64,000 nt of DNA from NCBI RefSeq assembly GCF_016651435.1, contig NZ_JAEPRJ010000001.1, positions 744,001 through 808,000 on the forward strand, in the 5' to 3' direction. Position numbers and translations under genes: made by a program. The notes beneath the pieces are model-generated. The model was given only the letters and a program-made list of their open reading frames with translations, ran no database searches and had not been told where the DNA came from. Shown here in pieces: positions 16,249 through 24,502 of this stretch; the first letter of the stretch is position 1, and the number at the start of each line of letters is the position of its first letter. The DNA is from Catonella massiliensis (GTDB taxonomy: Bacteria > Bacillota > Clostridia > Lachnospirales > Lachnospiraceae).

Positions 16249-16974
16249 GTGATATCAATACATAAGGGTGAGTATTTTTATAGTGATGGCATAGGAGTTT
16301 CAAACATTAATCTGGATATCAAAGAGGGTGAGTCTGCCTGCATCATGGGGCCAAATGGTGCCGGTAAGTCTACCTTGCTTAAAATATTAGTGGGGCTATA
16401 CCCACTCTCTGCTGGAGAATATCTTTATAAGGGTATAAAAGTTGATGCGGCACTTATAAAGGATAGAAAAAAGATAGCAAATATTTATAAAAGCATAGGA
16501 CTTGTATTTCAAAATAGTGATATTCAGCTGTTTAATAACTCAGTACGAGATGAACTTGCCTTTGGTCCGGAGCAAATGGGACTATCAGATGAGGAAGTAA
16601 AGGAGAGGGTAGATGAAATACTAAGACTATTAAAAATTGAACATCTACAGGATAGAATACCATATCATCTTTCAGGTGGGGAAAAAAAGCTTGTAGCAAT
16701 CGGCTCGGTGCTAACGATGAATCCTGATGTATACATTTTTGATGAGCCTTTTAACGGTCTTTCGCCAAGTTATAGAGAGCTGATTCTTAAACTTATGAAG
16801 AGCCTTAAGGACAGCGGGAAAACCATAATTATCTCAAGCCATCATTTTAATCAGTTAAAAGATATTGCAGATAAAATATTTGTATTTTCTAAGGAGCATA
16901 CTATAGACAGGTCTATTATGAGGGATGAGTGGAGCAAATTTCCTAGTTTTACGGAATTTTTTGATAATCTATAA
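16249..16974 (+). CDS. nikO: ECF transporter ATPase (NikO/CbiO family)
   Basis: Cytoplasmic ATPase of the nickel ECF transporter, 241 residues. Walker A is GPNGAGKST, the Q-loop is LVFQNSDIQLFNNSVRDELAFGP (Q followed by the family's typical D-x-Q-L-F), the signature is HLSGGEKKLVAIGSVL, Walker B is VYIFDEPFNGLSP and the switch histidine lies in ISSHHF. The start is GTG 16249 behind CGGAGGG (16238-16244). Last gene of the amt-urease-nickel module. No strong terminator follows; a new promoter starts at 17052. Confidence 0.9.
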   Translation: MISIHKGEYFYSDGIGVSNINLDIKEGESACIMGPNGAGKSTLLKILVGLYPLSAGEYLYKGIKVDAALIKDRKKIANIYKSIGLVFQNSDIQLFNNSVRDELAFGPEQMGLSDEEVKERVDEILRLLKIEHLQDRIPYHLSGGEKKLVAIGSVLTMNPDVYIFDEPFNGLSPSYRELILKLMKSLKDSGKTIIISSHHFNQLKDIADKIFVFSKEHTIDRSIMRDEWSKFPSFTEFFDNL

Positions 16975-17028
16975 AATGATATGGACGTCAAAAGTATTAT
17001 TCTAACTGATAATGACTTTTAATTATTC

Positions 17029-17042
17029 GTTGTTAAAACAAC
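17029..17042. promoter_or_regulatory. Crp/Fnr-type palindrome GTTGT-N4-ACAAC
   Basis: GTTGT TAAA ACAAC, a perfect palindrome with the size and arm spacing of Crp/Fnr boxes. It is centred about 52 bp upstream of the predicted start of the DUF438 transcript. The same arms recur at 19486-19499 beside the Crp/Fnr gene. Confidence 0.65.
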
Positions 17043-17051
17043 ATAATTTTA

Positions 17052-17081
17052 TTGTATCTTGCATTATCCTTATAGTATAAT
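17052..17081 (+). promoter_or_regulatory. Promoter of the DUF438 gene
   Basis: TTGTAT at 17052-17057 and TATAAT at 17076-17081 with 18-bp spacing, just ahead of the GAGGAGG ribosome site. Confidence 0.6.
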
Positions 17082-17102
17082 AACGAAGAGGAGGACGATA
17101 CA

Positions 17103-18686
17103 ATGTCAAAGAAAATAGATTTAAATAAAACAGTATATGAACTGGTTAGTGAATATCCGGAGTTAACAGATATAATGTACAATCTTGGCTTTACTGAGAT
17201 TACCAAAAAGGCGATGTTAAACTCTGTAGGAAGAATCACTACCATACCAAAGGGCGCCAAGATGAAGGGTATATCAATGATGGATATAGTCTCTGCCCTT
17301 ATGTCAAATGGCTTTGAACTTGTAGGTGAGATGCCTGCTATGGCAGGTAAAAAGGAGTCAGCAAAGCCTGCTGATACTGTGGAAAAGGCTGAAGGAGCAG
17401 TTAAGACGGAAGAGGAGGCAAAGGCAGCTAAAGAGAATAAGACCGGTGAGGAGACAAAGCCTGAAAGCCGTACAGAACAGTTAAAGGGATACTTAAAGAG
17501 ACTTGGAGCAGGAGAGGACCTTGAAAGTGTAAGAGCTGACTTTGCTAAAAACTTCGCCTCAGTAGAGGCCTCTGAGATAATGAGGGCTGAGCAGGAGCTT
17601 ATCAAGGAGGGAACCCCTATAACAGAGATGCAAAAGCTTTGTGATATTCATTCAGCACTTTTTCATGGAGCAACCACCGAAGAAAAGATTGCCAATGCAG
17701 AGAAGGCGGTTGAGGCTTCCCTTATGAAAGAAAGAATTGCTGCTGAGCTTGCTAAGCGTGATTCCTTCCCTAAAAAAGACTATTCAGACAAACACGAGAG
17801 AGCGGCGGCGCTTACACAGACAGTTGGACATCCTCTCTATACATTTACTAAGGAAAATGACGCTCTTACTGTACTTTTAGAGGAGTTTAAGAAAAACAGA
17901 AGTGAAGAGATATTTAATAAGATAAGGGAGATTTCCATCCACTATGCCAAGAAGGGTGATCTTCTATATCCTCATCTTAAGGTAAAATACGGAGTTTCAG
18001 GGCCTTCAGCAGTTATGTGGACAGTGGATGATGAGATCCGTGACGAGCTGGGAAGCCTGGCAAAGGTAACTGAGCATAGTCCTGAATGGAATGTGCATCT
18101 GGATGAAGTATTAAAGCGTGCTGAAGAAATGATATATAAGGAGCAGAACATCCTCTTCCCTATCTGCGCGGTTAATTTTACCACTGAAGAGTGGTATGGA
18201 ATTTATCGTGATTCTAAGGACTATGCTGAATGTCTTGGGGTTAAGAATGAGCGTTGGGAAGAAGCAGAGAATGCAAAGGTTGCGGCAAAGCCACAGGTAG
18301 AAGGAGAGATAGTTATGCCTGGAGGACATATGACTGTTCCTCAGCTCACCGCCCTTCTAAATACTATTCCTGTTGAAATTACCTTTATAGATGAGAATGA
18401 TATCAACCGTTACTTCAATGAAGGACCTAAGGTATTTAAGCGCCCTGGTATGGCGATTGACAGAGAAGTATACTCCTGCCATCCACCTAAGATAGAGCCA
18501 ATGGTTCGATCAATCTTAGATGACTTTAAGAGTGGAGCAAGGGACCAGGTTCAGATCTGGATGGAAAAGGGTGGACGTACCATGCTGGTATCCTACATTG
18601 CTGTCAGGGATAGCTCAGGTAAATATGTAGGAACTACAGAAGTAGTACAGGATATGGAATTTGCAAAAGAGCATTTTCAGAAGTAA
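17103..18686 (+). CDS. DUF438/hemerythrin/PAS sensor-like protein
   Basis: A 527-residue soluble multidomain protein. Residues 5-70 match DUF1858, followed by a charged Glu/Lys/Ala linker (about 78-120), the DUF438 helical region (about 122-190), a hemerythrin-like HHE region (about 220-370, with HPLYTFTKEND, HYAKKGDLLYPHL, HSPEWNVHLDE and KEQNILFP) and a C-terminal PAS-like domain (about 410-520, with ITFIDENDINRYFNEG and HPPK). Proteins of this architecture are thought to sense oxygen, NO or a redox ligand through the iron and PAS sites. ATG 17103 follows GAGGAGG. The promoter carries a palindrome shared with the crp-like gene downstream. Standalone transcript, ended at 18706-18760. Confidence 0.85.
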   Translation: MSKKIDLNKTVYELVSEYPELTDIMYNLGFTEITKKAMLNSVGRITTIPKGAKMKGISMMDIVSALMSNGFELVGEMPAMAGKKESAKPADTVEKAEGAVKTEEEAKAAKENKTGEETKPESRTEQLKGYLKRLGAGEDLESVRADFAKNFASVEASEIMRAEQELIKEGTPITEMQKLCDIHSALFHGATTEEKIANAEKAVEASLMKERIAAELAKRDSFPKKDYSDKHERAAALTQTVGHPLYTFTKENDALTVLLEEFKKNRSEEIFNKIREISIHYAKKGDLLYPHLKVKYGVSGPSAVMWTVDDEIRDELGSLAKVTEHSPEWNVHLDEVLKRAEEMIYKEQNILFPICAVNFTTEEWYGIYRDSKDYAECLGVKNERWEEAENAKVAAKPQVEGEIVMPGGHMTVPQLTALLNTIPVEITFIDENDINRYFNEGPKVFKRPGMAIDREVYSCHPPKIEPMVRSILDDFKSGARDQVQIWMEKGGRTMLVSYIAVRDSSGKYVGTTEVVQDMEFAKEHFQK

Positions 18687-18705
18687 TAGATAAAAGAAAT
18701 AACAA

Positions 18706-18760
18706 AGGGTTGCCACATTGGAAAGATGACTAGCTGTCTAGCTTTAATGTGGTAACCCTA
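18706..18760. terminator. Terminator between convergent DUF438 and crp-like genes
   Basis: Inverted repeat AGGGTTGCCACATT against AATGTGGTAACCCT, with a smaller inner hairpin (AGCT-rich) in the loop. It sits between two convergent genes and could serve both strands. Confidence 0.7.
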
Positions 18761-18810
18761 TTATTTATGTATGTAAATAAACCAAAATATTAATTATAAT
18801 TTGCACCAGG

Positions 18811-19470
18811 TTAAGTTTCGTGCAGGATAAATTCATTTTTCTTAAAGGAAATGAGGCCATCCTTTTGCATCTTGCTAAGCTCATTTGACAAAGCACTGCG
18901 GTCTACACCCAGATAGTCTGCAAGCTGCTGGCGGTCAAAAGGAATGGTAAAATGTGTGTTGCTATTTACCATTGCCTGCTCGGATAGGTAGGAGAGCAGT
19001 TTGTCACGTATGGATTTTGGAGCAGTGTGCATCATCCTTGAGGAGAGGTTAAGGCTTTTCATAGCAGAGATACGAAGGAGATTGTGTATCAGCCTCTGAT
19101 GGAAGGAACAGCCACTGGTACAGGTAGTGAGTAACTTTGTCAGATTAAGAAAGAGAATCTCACAAGGCTCTGCTGCTACAACATCACAGAGAAGTTCTTT
19201 GCCCGGGATGGCAGCGTAGTTTTCAGCAAATATCATTCCCGTTTCTACATGGCCGAAGATATTGCTGTTTCCCCAGTAGAAATTGACCACTATATTTACA
19301 CTCCCTGACTGAACAAGGCCTATTTCACTCACGGCACTGCCTGCCCTGAATATGATTTCGTTCTTTTGATAAGTCTTTTCTCTTGCACCTAGGCAGGAAA
19401 GCAGGTGCTCTATCTCATCTTCTCTTACTCCATGGAATAAGGGGGTATTTGTAAGAAATAAATAATTCAT
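18811..19470 (-). CDS. Crp/Fnr-family transcriptional regulator
   Basis: A 219-residue regulator with an N-terminal cyclic-nucleotide-binding fold (LFHGVREDEIEHLLSCLGAR, then YQKNEIIFRAGSAVSEIGLVQSGSV) and a C-terminal winged helix (FDRQQLADYLGVDRSALSNELSKMQKDGLI, with the recognition helix in DRSALSNELSKM). It has several cysteines in the sensor half (CLGAR, LLCDVV, EPCEI, TTCTSGCSF) that could bind a metal or react with redox signals, but no Fnr-type N-terminal cluster. It is divergent from the gene at 19573, with a GTTGT-N4-ACAAC palindrome between them, suggesting autoregulation. Confidence 0.9.
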   Translation of the reverse strand: MNYLFLTNTPLFHGVREDEIEHLLSCLGAREKTYQKNEIIFRAGSAVSEIGLVQSGSVNIVVNFYWGNSNIFGHVETGMIFAENYAAIPGKELLCDVVAAEPCEILFLNLTKLLTTCTSGCSFHQRLIHNLLRISAMKSLNLSSRMMHTAPKSIRDKLLSYLSEQAMVNSNTHFTIPFDRQQLADYLGVDRSALSNELSKMQKDGLISFKKNEFILHET

Positions 19471-19485
19471 AAAAACCTCTTTTTA

Positions 19486-19499
19486 GTTGTCTATACAAC
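19486..19499. promoter_or_regulatory. Second GTTGT-N4-ACAAC palindrome
   Basis: GTTGT CTAT ACAAC lies in the divergent space between the crp-like gene and the gene at 19573. Its right half overlaps a possible -35 (TTGTCT, 19487-19492) that is 18 bp from TATAAT at 19511-19516, so binding here would block or modulate rightward transcription. Confidence 0.65.
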
Positions 19500-19572
19500 G
19501 TATTTTATGTTATAATTATAGTAAGTTGTAGTGATAAAGTCAACTAAAAGACACCGAAGGGAGAATATACAT

Positions 19573-20157
19573 ATGAGTTTGTTTTTAGGTCCAATTCATT
19601 ATTGGTTGTATGACAAGATTAGAAATCAGGAGGATCTTACTGAAAAAGTAGCGGTAGAGGCAAAAGAGCATGGATGGATAGAGGATTCCAAGGAATATAC
19701 CAAAGTGCTTCCAAAGCTTGATGAGGTGATTGATGAAAGCAATATACATGGCTGGCTTCAGTCACAGATTATAGACGCAGAAAGCCGTTTTGCAAGGCTT
19801 ATTACTGATGTCTTAGCTAAAGGAGCTGACTTTAACGAACTTAGTAAACTTGCTTTTGACTTTGGCAAGGAGAATAAGGCAGGTTCGTTAAATGGAGTAG
19901 AGGATATATACCAATACTTTGAAGATTTCTTTGTAAATGGCATGCCTTGTGACCATGTTAATCAGGTAACAGGAAGGACAGATACAGAGCTGTCTTGGGA
20001 AATGATTCAGGATATTCACGCACAGTATTGGGTAGACGGTGATGTGGAGAATTATTACAGACTTCGTAAGGCGGTGATGGACGGTATGCTTGATGGTAGT
20101 GAATGTGAAGTAAAAATGAGTGACCCATATCATTATGAGATACGAATAACTGTATAA
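19573..20157 (+). CDS. Conserved unknown protein divergent from crp-like gene
   Basis: A 194-residue soluble protein starting MSLFLGPIHYWLYDKIRNQE, a start I associate with uncharacterised clostridial proteins. No known domain is recognised. It is helical and acidic, with a single CDHVNQVTG stretch and a WEMIQDIHAQYW stretch near the C-terminus that could hold a ligand (one Cys, several His). The start is ATG 19573, behind AAGGGAG; the upstream open frame from 19531 is unlikely. Control by the adjacent Crp/Fnr protein is suggested by the palindrome over its promoter, which hints at a redox or stress role. Confidence 0.7.
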   Translation: MSLFLGPIHYWLYDKIRNQEDLTEKVAVEAKEHGWIEDSKEYTKVLPKLDEVIDESNIHGWLQSQIIDAESRFARLITDVLAKGADFNELSKLAFDFGKENKAGSLNGVEDIYQYFEDFFVNGMPCDHVNQVTGRTDTELSWEMIQDIHAQYWVDGDVENYYRLRKAVMDGMLDGSECEVKMSDPYHYEIRITV

Positions 20158-20259
20158 ATGACAAGATGAAGAACTTATTGCAAACAGGTTTACAAATGAG
20201 CCTTGGACGAGGAAAATTAAACAAGAATCTTGATTGAATAATTTAATAAAAGGGATTAA

Positions 20260-20295
20260 AATGGTAAGGAATATAAATTCTTTACCATTTTATTT
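20260..20295 (+). terminator. Hairpin before aspA
   Basis: AAATGGTAAGGAA pairs with TTCTTTACCATTT and is followed by TATTTA. It ends only a few bases before the aspA ribosome site, so it may terminate the upstream transcript or control aspA translation. Confidence 0.55.
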
Positions 20296-20307
20296 AAAGG
20301 AGACAGG

Positions 20308-21732
20308 ATGATGGATGAGGAAAAAGCTATATTAAGGACAGAAAGTGACTCAATTGGAGAAAAGGAAGTACCTGAGGATGCTTACTACGGGGTGCAGTCC
20401 CTTAGGGCTGCAGAGAATTTTCACATAACAGGACTTAAGATGCATCCGGAGCTCATAAGAAGCCTTGCCTTTATCAAAAAGGCTGCTGCTATGGCTAACC
20501 ACAAGGTAGGACTCCTTGATGACAATATAACAAGAGCAATAATAGTAGCCTGCGATGAGATAATACTCGGAAATTACTGGAAGGACTTTATAGTAGATCC
20601 TATACAGGGTGGCGCAGGAACTTCCATCAATATGAATGCGAACGAAGTTATAGCAAACCGTGCAATAGAGCTGCTTGGCGGTAAGAAGGGAGATTACTCC
20701 GTTGTACATCCGAATGACCATGTAAACTATGGCCAGTCAACTAATGATGTAATACCTACAGCAGGCAAGATGACTACGATACGTCTGCTTGACAGGCTTA
20801 AACATGAGCTTCTAAGGCTTCACACTGCGCTTTGTGATAAGGCTATAGAGTTTGACCATATTATCAAAATGGGAAGGACTCAGATGCAGGATGCGGTGCC
20901 TATAAGGCTCGGACAGGAGTTTAAGGCTTATTCTGTAGCAATTATGCGTGATATCAACCGTATGGAGCACGCTATAGAAGAGATGAAATTTGTCAATATG
21001 GGCGGCACTGCAATAGGTACCGGAATAAATGCAGACAAGGGATATATGGAGATAATAGCACCTACTCTCTCGGAAGTATCCGGAATCAAGTTTGAACTTG
21101 CTGAAGACCTTATAGATGCAACTCAAAATATAGATGCCTTCGTCTCTGTATCAGGTTCGATAAAGGCTTGTGCAGTTACATTATCTAAGATAGCCAATGA
21201 CCTTAGGCTCTTATCTTCAGGACCTCGTGCAGGATTTAACGAGATTAATCTTCCTGCCAAGCAGAACGGCTCATCCATAATGCCTGGTAAGGTAAATCCT
21301 GTTATACCTGAGGTAGTCAATCAGGTTGCATTTAAGGTAATAGGCAATGATATGACCATCACTATGGCGGCAGAAGGAGGACAGCTGGAGCTTAACGCCT
21401 TTGAGCCTGTGGTATTTTACTGTATGTTTGAATCAATAGATATCCTTGCAAGTGCGGTGCAGACCTTTGTAGATAACTGCGTAACCGGAATTACTGCCAA
21501 TGAAGCCCGTTGTCAGGAGCTTGTGGATCATAGTGTAGGTGTTGTTACGGCTCTCTGCCCTTATCTTGGGTATAAAAAATCAGCAGAGCTTGCAAAGAAG
21601 GCTCTTCAGTCCAATAAGTCGATTAGAGACCTTCTTTTAGAGGAGAAGATACTTTCAGCAGAGGAAATTGACAAGATACTTGATCCGGTAAACATGACCG
21701 AGCCTATATCACTTAAGCCCTCAAAGCACTAA
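20308..21732 (+). CDS. aspA: Aspartate ammonia-lyase
   Basis: Fumarase/aspartase superfamily enzyme that converts aspartate to fumarate and ammonia, 474 residues. The superfamily signature GSSIMPGKVNP is present, as are GGAGTSINMNANEVIANRA, HPNDHVNYGQSTNDVIPTA and GRTQMQDAVPIRLGQEF. TNDV and QDAVP favour aspartase over fumarase. Tandem ATGs at 20308 and 20311 follow AAAGGAGA. The fliB gene starts 9 nt after its stop. Another ammonia-producing enzyme in the same window as urease and Amt. Confidence 0.93.
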   Translation: MMDEEKAILRTESDSIGEKEVPEDAYYGVQSLRAAENFHITGLKMHPELIRSLAFIKKAAAMANHKVGLLDDNITRAIIVACDEIILGNYWKDFIVDPIQGGAGTSINMNANEVIANRAIELLGGKKGDYSVVHPNDHVNYGQSTNDVIPTAGKMTTIRLLDRLKHELLRLHTALCDKAIEFDHIIKMGRTQMQDAVPIRLGQEFKAYSVAIMRDINRMEHAIEEMKFVNMGGTAIGTGINADKGYMEIIAPTLSEVSGIKFELAEDLIDATQNIDAFVSVSGSIKACAVTLSKIANDLRLLSSGPRAGFNEINLPAKQNGSSIMPGKVNPVIPEVVNQVAFKVIGNDMTITMAAEGGQLELNAFEPVVFYCMFESIDILASAVQTFVDNCVTGITANEARCQELVDHSVGVVTALCPYLGYKKSAELAKKALQSNKSIRDLLLEEKILSAEEIDKILDPVNMTEPISLKPSKH

Positions 21733-21741
21733 AGGAGAAAA

Positions 21742-22866
21742 ATGAAACTTAGAGTACCTGATTATTATTATGATTTTAAATGTATAGGCGGGGACTGCAC
21801 GGATAGCTGCTGTATAGGCTGGGAGCTTGATATTGATGAAGACTCTTATGAGGCCTATAAAAAAGTGGAAGGAAGCTTTGGAGATAGGCTTAGGGAGTCT
21901 ATGGTTGACGGCTCAGACGAAGAGGATGAGTGTAATACCTTTAGACTAAAGGATGGCAGATGTCCATTCCTAAATGAAAAAAATCTTTGTGATATCTACA
22001 TAAATCTTGGTGAAAAGTCGCTATGTAAGGTGTGTACCGAGTATCCAAGGTTTACGGTAGAGTATGAAAATACAAGGGAAAAGAGTATGGCCCTCTCTTG
22101 TGAAGTAGTGGGGAGGCTTTTATTCTCAAGGGAAGATGAGATTAAGTTCATCTGGAAAGAAATACCTGATGAAGTGATATATGAAGAGAGTCTTCCTATG
22201 TTTGTAGATGAGATTGAGTATATAAGAGATAAAAGCATAGCTATCTTGCAGGATAGAACAAGGGACATCTATGAGAGGATTAGCGATTTTCTTTCCTTTG
22301 TATCAAAGGCACAGGAAATTATAAATGAGGGAGGAGAAGATGACGACCTCCCCAGAATGATTGCAGAATTGAAGCCTGTCTGTAACAATGATGGGAAAGC
22401 CTCTTTTGACGCATTTTTTGAAGAGGTATGTTATCTACTTGGTGAACTTTATGTGCTTGGAGAGGAATGGGTAGAGGTATTTGCAAGATTTAAGTCAGAA
22501 TTAAGCAAAGAAGTTTTGGAGGAATTTGAAAAATGCAGGAAAGAAAACAAAATGCTTGATATCTGGTATGAGAACCTTATGGTCTACTTCGTATTTAGGT
22601 ATTTTACCAAGGGAGTGTATGACTGTGATGTTATATCAAGGGCAAAGTTTGCATTTTTGGGATTCTTTAGTATAAGAGGAATTGCAGCGCTAAGATATAG
22701 GGATAACCTGAAATTTGATATAGACGATATGATAGTCTCAGCCAAGGCTTATTCTAAAGAGGTAGAGCATTCAGAGGGAAATATAGCTTATTTGATGGAG
22801 GAGTTTTTGTTTTCTGAAGAATTTGAGATAGCAAACTTACAGGCGGTAATTAAGAGGAGATACTAG
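21742..22866 (+). CDS. fliB: FliB-like flagellin lysine-N-methylase
   Basis: A 374-residue cysteine-rich protein of the FliB family, which methylates lysines of flagellin. The N-terminal CIGGDCTDSCCIGWELDIDE, then RCPFLNEKNLCDIY and LCKVCTEYPRF provide the family's conserved cysteines, probably a metal or cluster site. The rest is helical and acidic. ATG 21742 follows AAAGGAG and is close behind aspA. No flagellin gene is in the window, but a probable sigma-28 promoter immediately follows this gene, which supports a motile organism. Confidence 0.82.
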   Translation: MKLRVPDYYYDFKCIGGDCTDSCCIGWELDIDEDSYEAYKKVEGSFGDRLRESMVDGSDEEDECNTFRLKDGRCPFLNEKNLCDIYINLGEKSLCKVCTEYPRFTVEYENTREKSMALSCEVVGRLLFSREDEIKFIWKEIPDEVIYEESLPMFVDEIEYIRDKSIAILQDRTRDIYERISDFLSFVSKAQEIINEGGEDDDLPRMIAELKPVCNNDGKASFDAFFEEVCYLLGELYVLGEEWVEVFARFKSELSKEVLEEFEKCRKENKMLDIWYENLMVYFVFRYFTKGVYDCDVISRAKFAFLGFFSIRGIAALRYRDNLKFDIDDMIVSAKAYSKEVEHSEGNIAYLMEEFLFSEEFEIANLQAVIKRRY

Positions 22867-22868
22867 CA

Positions 22869-22895
22869 TAAAGATTGTCATTTAAATGCCGATAT
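22869..22895 (+). promoter_or_regulatory. Probable sigma-28 (SigD/FliA) promoter
   Basis: TAAA at 22869-22872, 15 bp, then GCCGATAT at 22888-22895. This matches the flagellar sigma factor consensus TAAA-N15-GCCGATAA with one mismatch. It lies 83 bp before the start of the gene at 22978. Confidence 0.7.
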
Positions 22896-22977
22896 AATTG
22901 ATAAGGGGCATTGTAAGTATATGCCTCTAAACAAAGCAAAAGGATTTGCGTAAATCTTCAAGGAAAGGAGAGAAAAA

Positions 22978-23805
22978 ATGAGTAGTATTATTGCAGGTGT
23001 TAGTGCCTCCGTAGCGCCTCAGGTAGGCGAGAAAAAAGTCTCAAAGACAAAAGATGCGGAAGTTTCTGTAAATGCCAAGGCCGTAAGTACCTCCTCACCG
23101 GAGTCCAAATCATCCGGTAAGGCAGACGCGAATGCTAAGGTTAAGACAGAAAATCAGGCAGCAGTCTATGAAAAGACTAAACAGGAAGACACTAACAAAG
23201 AACCTTACAAAATCAATAAGATGAGTAAGGAAGACAGAGCAGCCCTTGTTAAAGCCCTAAAAGAAGAGGTTGAGGCCAGACAGAAGCAGTTTTTAGAGCT
23301 TGTGAAACAGTCATTGACCGGACAGGGTGAAAAGATTGCTATTGCAACCGATAACATGGATGGAATCTGGAAAGCTCTTGCTAAAGGCAACTTTACAGTT
23401 AGTGAAGAGGTCAAAAAGCAGGCACAGGAAGACATTTCCGAAAAAGGTTACTGGGGAGTTGAAGCGACTTCAAAGAGAATGTTTGAACATGCTTCAGCCC
23501 TCGCAGGAGATGATGTGGAACAGATGAAAGCCATGCAAAAGGCAATGGAGAAGGGCTACAAAGAAGCAACTAAGGCTTGGGGTAAAGAACTTCCTGATAT
23601 ATCCAAGAAGACCTTAGAAGCTGCCAATAAGCTTTTTGAAGATTACTATAAGTCAAAAGGTGTAACGAGTGAGAAAGCTATGACGGCTCAGGCTTCATCA
23701 GAACTTACCGCTCAGGCGGCAGCACAAAGTGCAGCTACTGCGAAGACGACAAAGCCACAGCATGACCAGGCTGCAAAGGGCGTACAGTCAGTTTCAAAGA
23801 GCTGA
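22978..23805 (+). CDS. Probable flagellum-associated protein of unknown function
   Basis: A 275-residue soluble protein. Residues 1-75 are low-complexity Ser/Lys/Ala sequence, the middle (about 75-225) is helical, and the tail (230-275) is Ala/Gln-rich. The middle part YWGVEATSKRMFEHASALAG and LPDISKKTLEAANKLF resembles uncharacterised clostridial proteins found with flagellar genes; this is from memory and not a domain assignment. The start ATG follows AAGGAGAG. Its sigma-28-type promoter and fliB next door point to motility or flagellar regulation. A strong terminator follows. Confidence 0.65.
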   Translation: MSSIIAGVSASVAPQVGEKKVSKTKDAEVSVNAKAVSTSSPESKSSGKADANAKVKTENQAAVYEKTKQEDTNKEPYKINKMSKEDRAALVKALKEEVEARQKQFLELVKQSLTGQGEKIAIATDNMDGIWKALAKGNFTVSEEVKKQAQEDISEKGYWGVEATSKRMFEHASALAGDDVEQMKAMQKAMEKGYKEATKAWGKELPDISKKTLEAANKLFEDYYKSKGVTSEKAMTAQASSELTAQAAAQSAATAKTTKPQHDQAAKGVQSVSKS

Positions 23806-23845
23806 TAACAGTAACAAAGTTGAAATAAAACACGAAACGCTTTCA

Positions 23846-23879
23846 GAAAAGCTGTTGCATATTGCAACAGCTTTTCGTA
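23846..23879 (+). terminator. Terminator after the gene at 22978
   Basis: A perfect 14-bp stem, GAAAAGCTGTTGCA against TGCAACAGCTTTTC, with a 3-nt loop. Confidence 0.75.
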
Positions 23880-24005
23880 TACTAATAGTTTAGTAGGATA
23901 GGGCGTAAAAAGAATAGACATTTATCTTTAGATAAAAACAAAGCTTATGCCTGTAGCCTGGTATAACTTATATAAACAAAGAATTGCAAACACTATGGAG
24001 GAATC

Positions 24006-24485
24006 ATGGATAAAATAGCGAGTTTTACAGTTAATCACCTGGTACTTGAACCGGGAGTATATGTATCGAGAAAGGATAAAGTTGGCTCTGAAGTCTTAAC
24101 CACCTTTGATCTTAGGATGACAACACCCAACAAAGAACCGGTTATGAATACAGCTGAGCTTCATACCTTGGAACATATCTGTGCGACATTTTTAAGAAAT
24201 CACGAAAAATATAAGGATAGCATCATCTACTTTGGACCAATGGGCTGTAGAACAGGCTGCTATCTCATTATGGCCGGAGATTTGGAGTCTGGGGATGTTC
24301 TTCCTCTTTTGATAGAAATGTTCACTTTTCTAAGGGATTTTGAGGGAGATATACCGGGAGCAAGCCCTGTAGAGTGTGGAAACTACCTTGACCAGAATCT
24401 CCCTATGGCAAAATGGCTTGCAGACAGATATTTAAAGAATACTTTAGAAAACATTGATGAAGCACATTTACATTACGCAGAGTAA
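24006..24485 (+). CDS. luxS: S-ribosylhomocysteine lyase LuxS
   Basis: Cleaves S-ribosylhomocysteine to homocysteine and the autoinducer-2 precursor, 159 residues, normal length. Metal ligands H53 and H57 (HTLEH) and C124 (VECGNY) are present, and the catalytic cysteine is C81 in GPMGCRTG. ATG 24006 follows TGGAGG. The enzyme links to methionine recycling; metA lies far downstream in the same window. A TtcA-like gene starts 17 nt after its stop, so they are probably cotranscribed. Confidence 0.96.
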   Translation: MDKIASFTVNHLVLEPGVYVSRKDKVGSEVLTTFDLRMTTPNKEPVMNTAELHTLEHICATFLRNHEKYKDSIIYFGPMGCRTGCYLIMAGDLESGDVLPLLIEMFTFLRDFEGDIPGASPVECGNYLDQNLPMAKWLADRYLKNTLENIDEAHLHYAE

Positions 24486-24502
24486 ATTTAGAAAAGGTAT
24501 AT

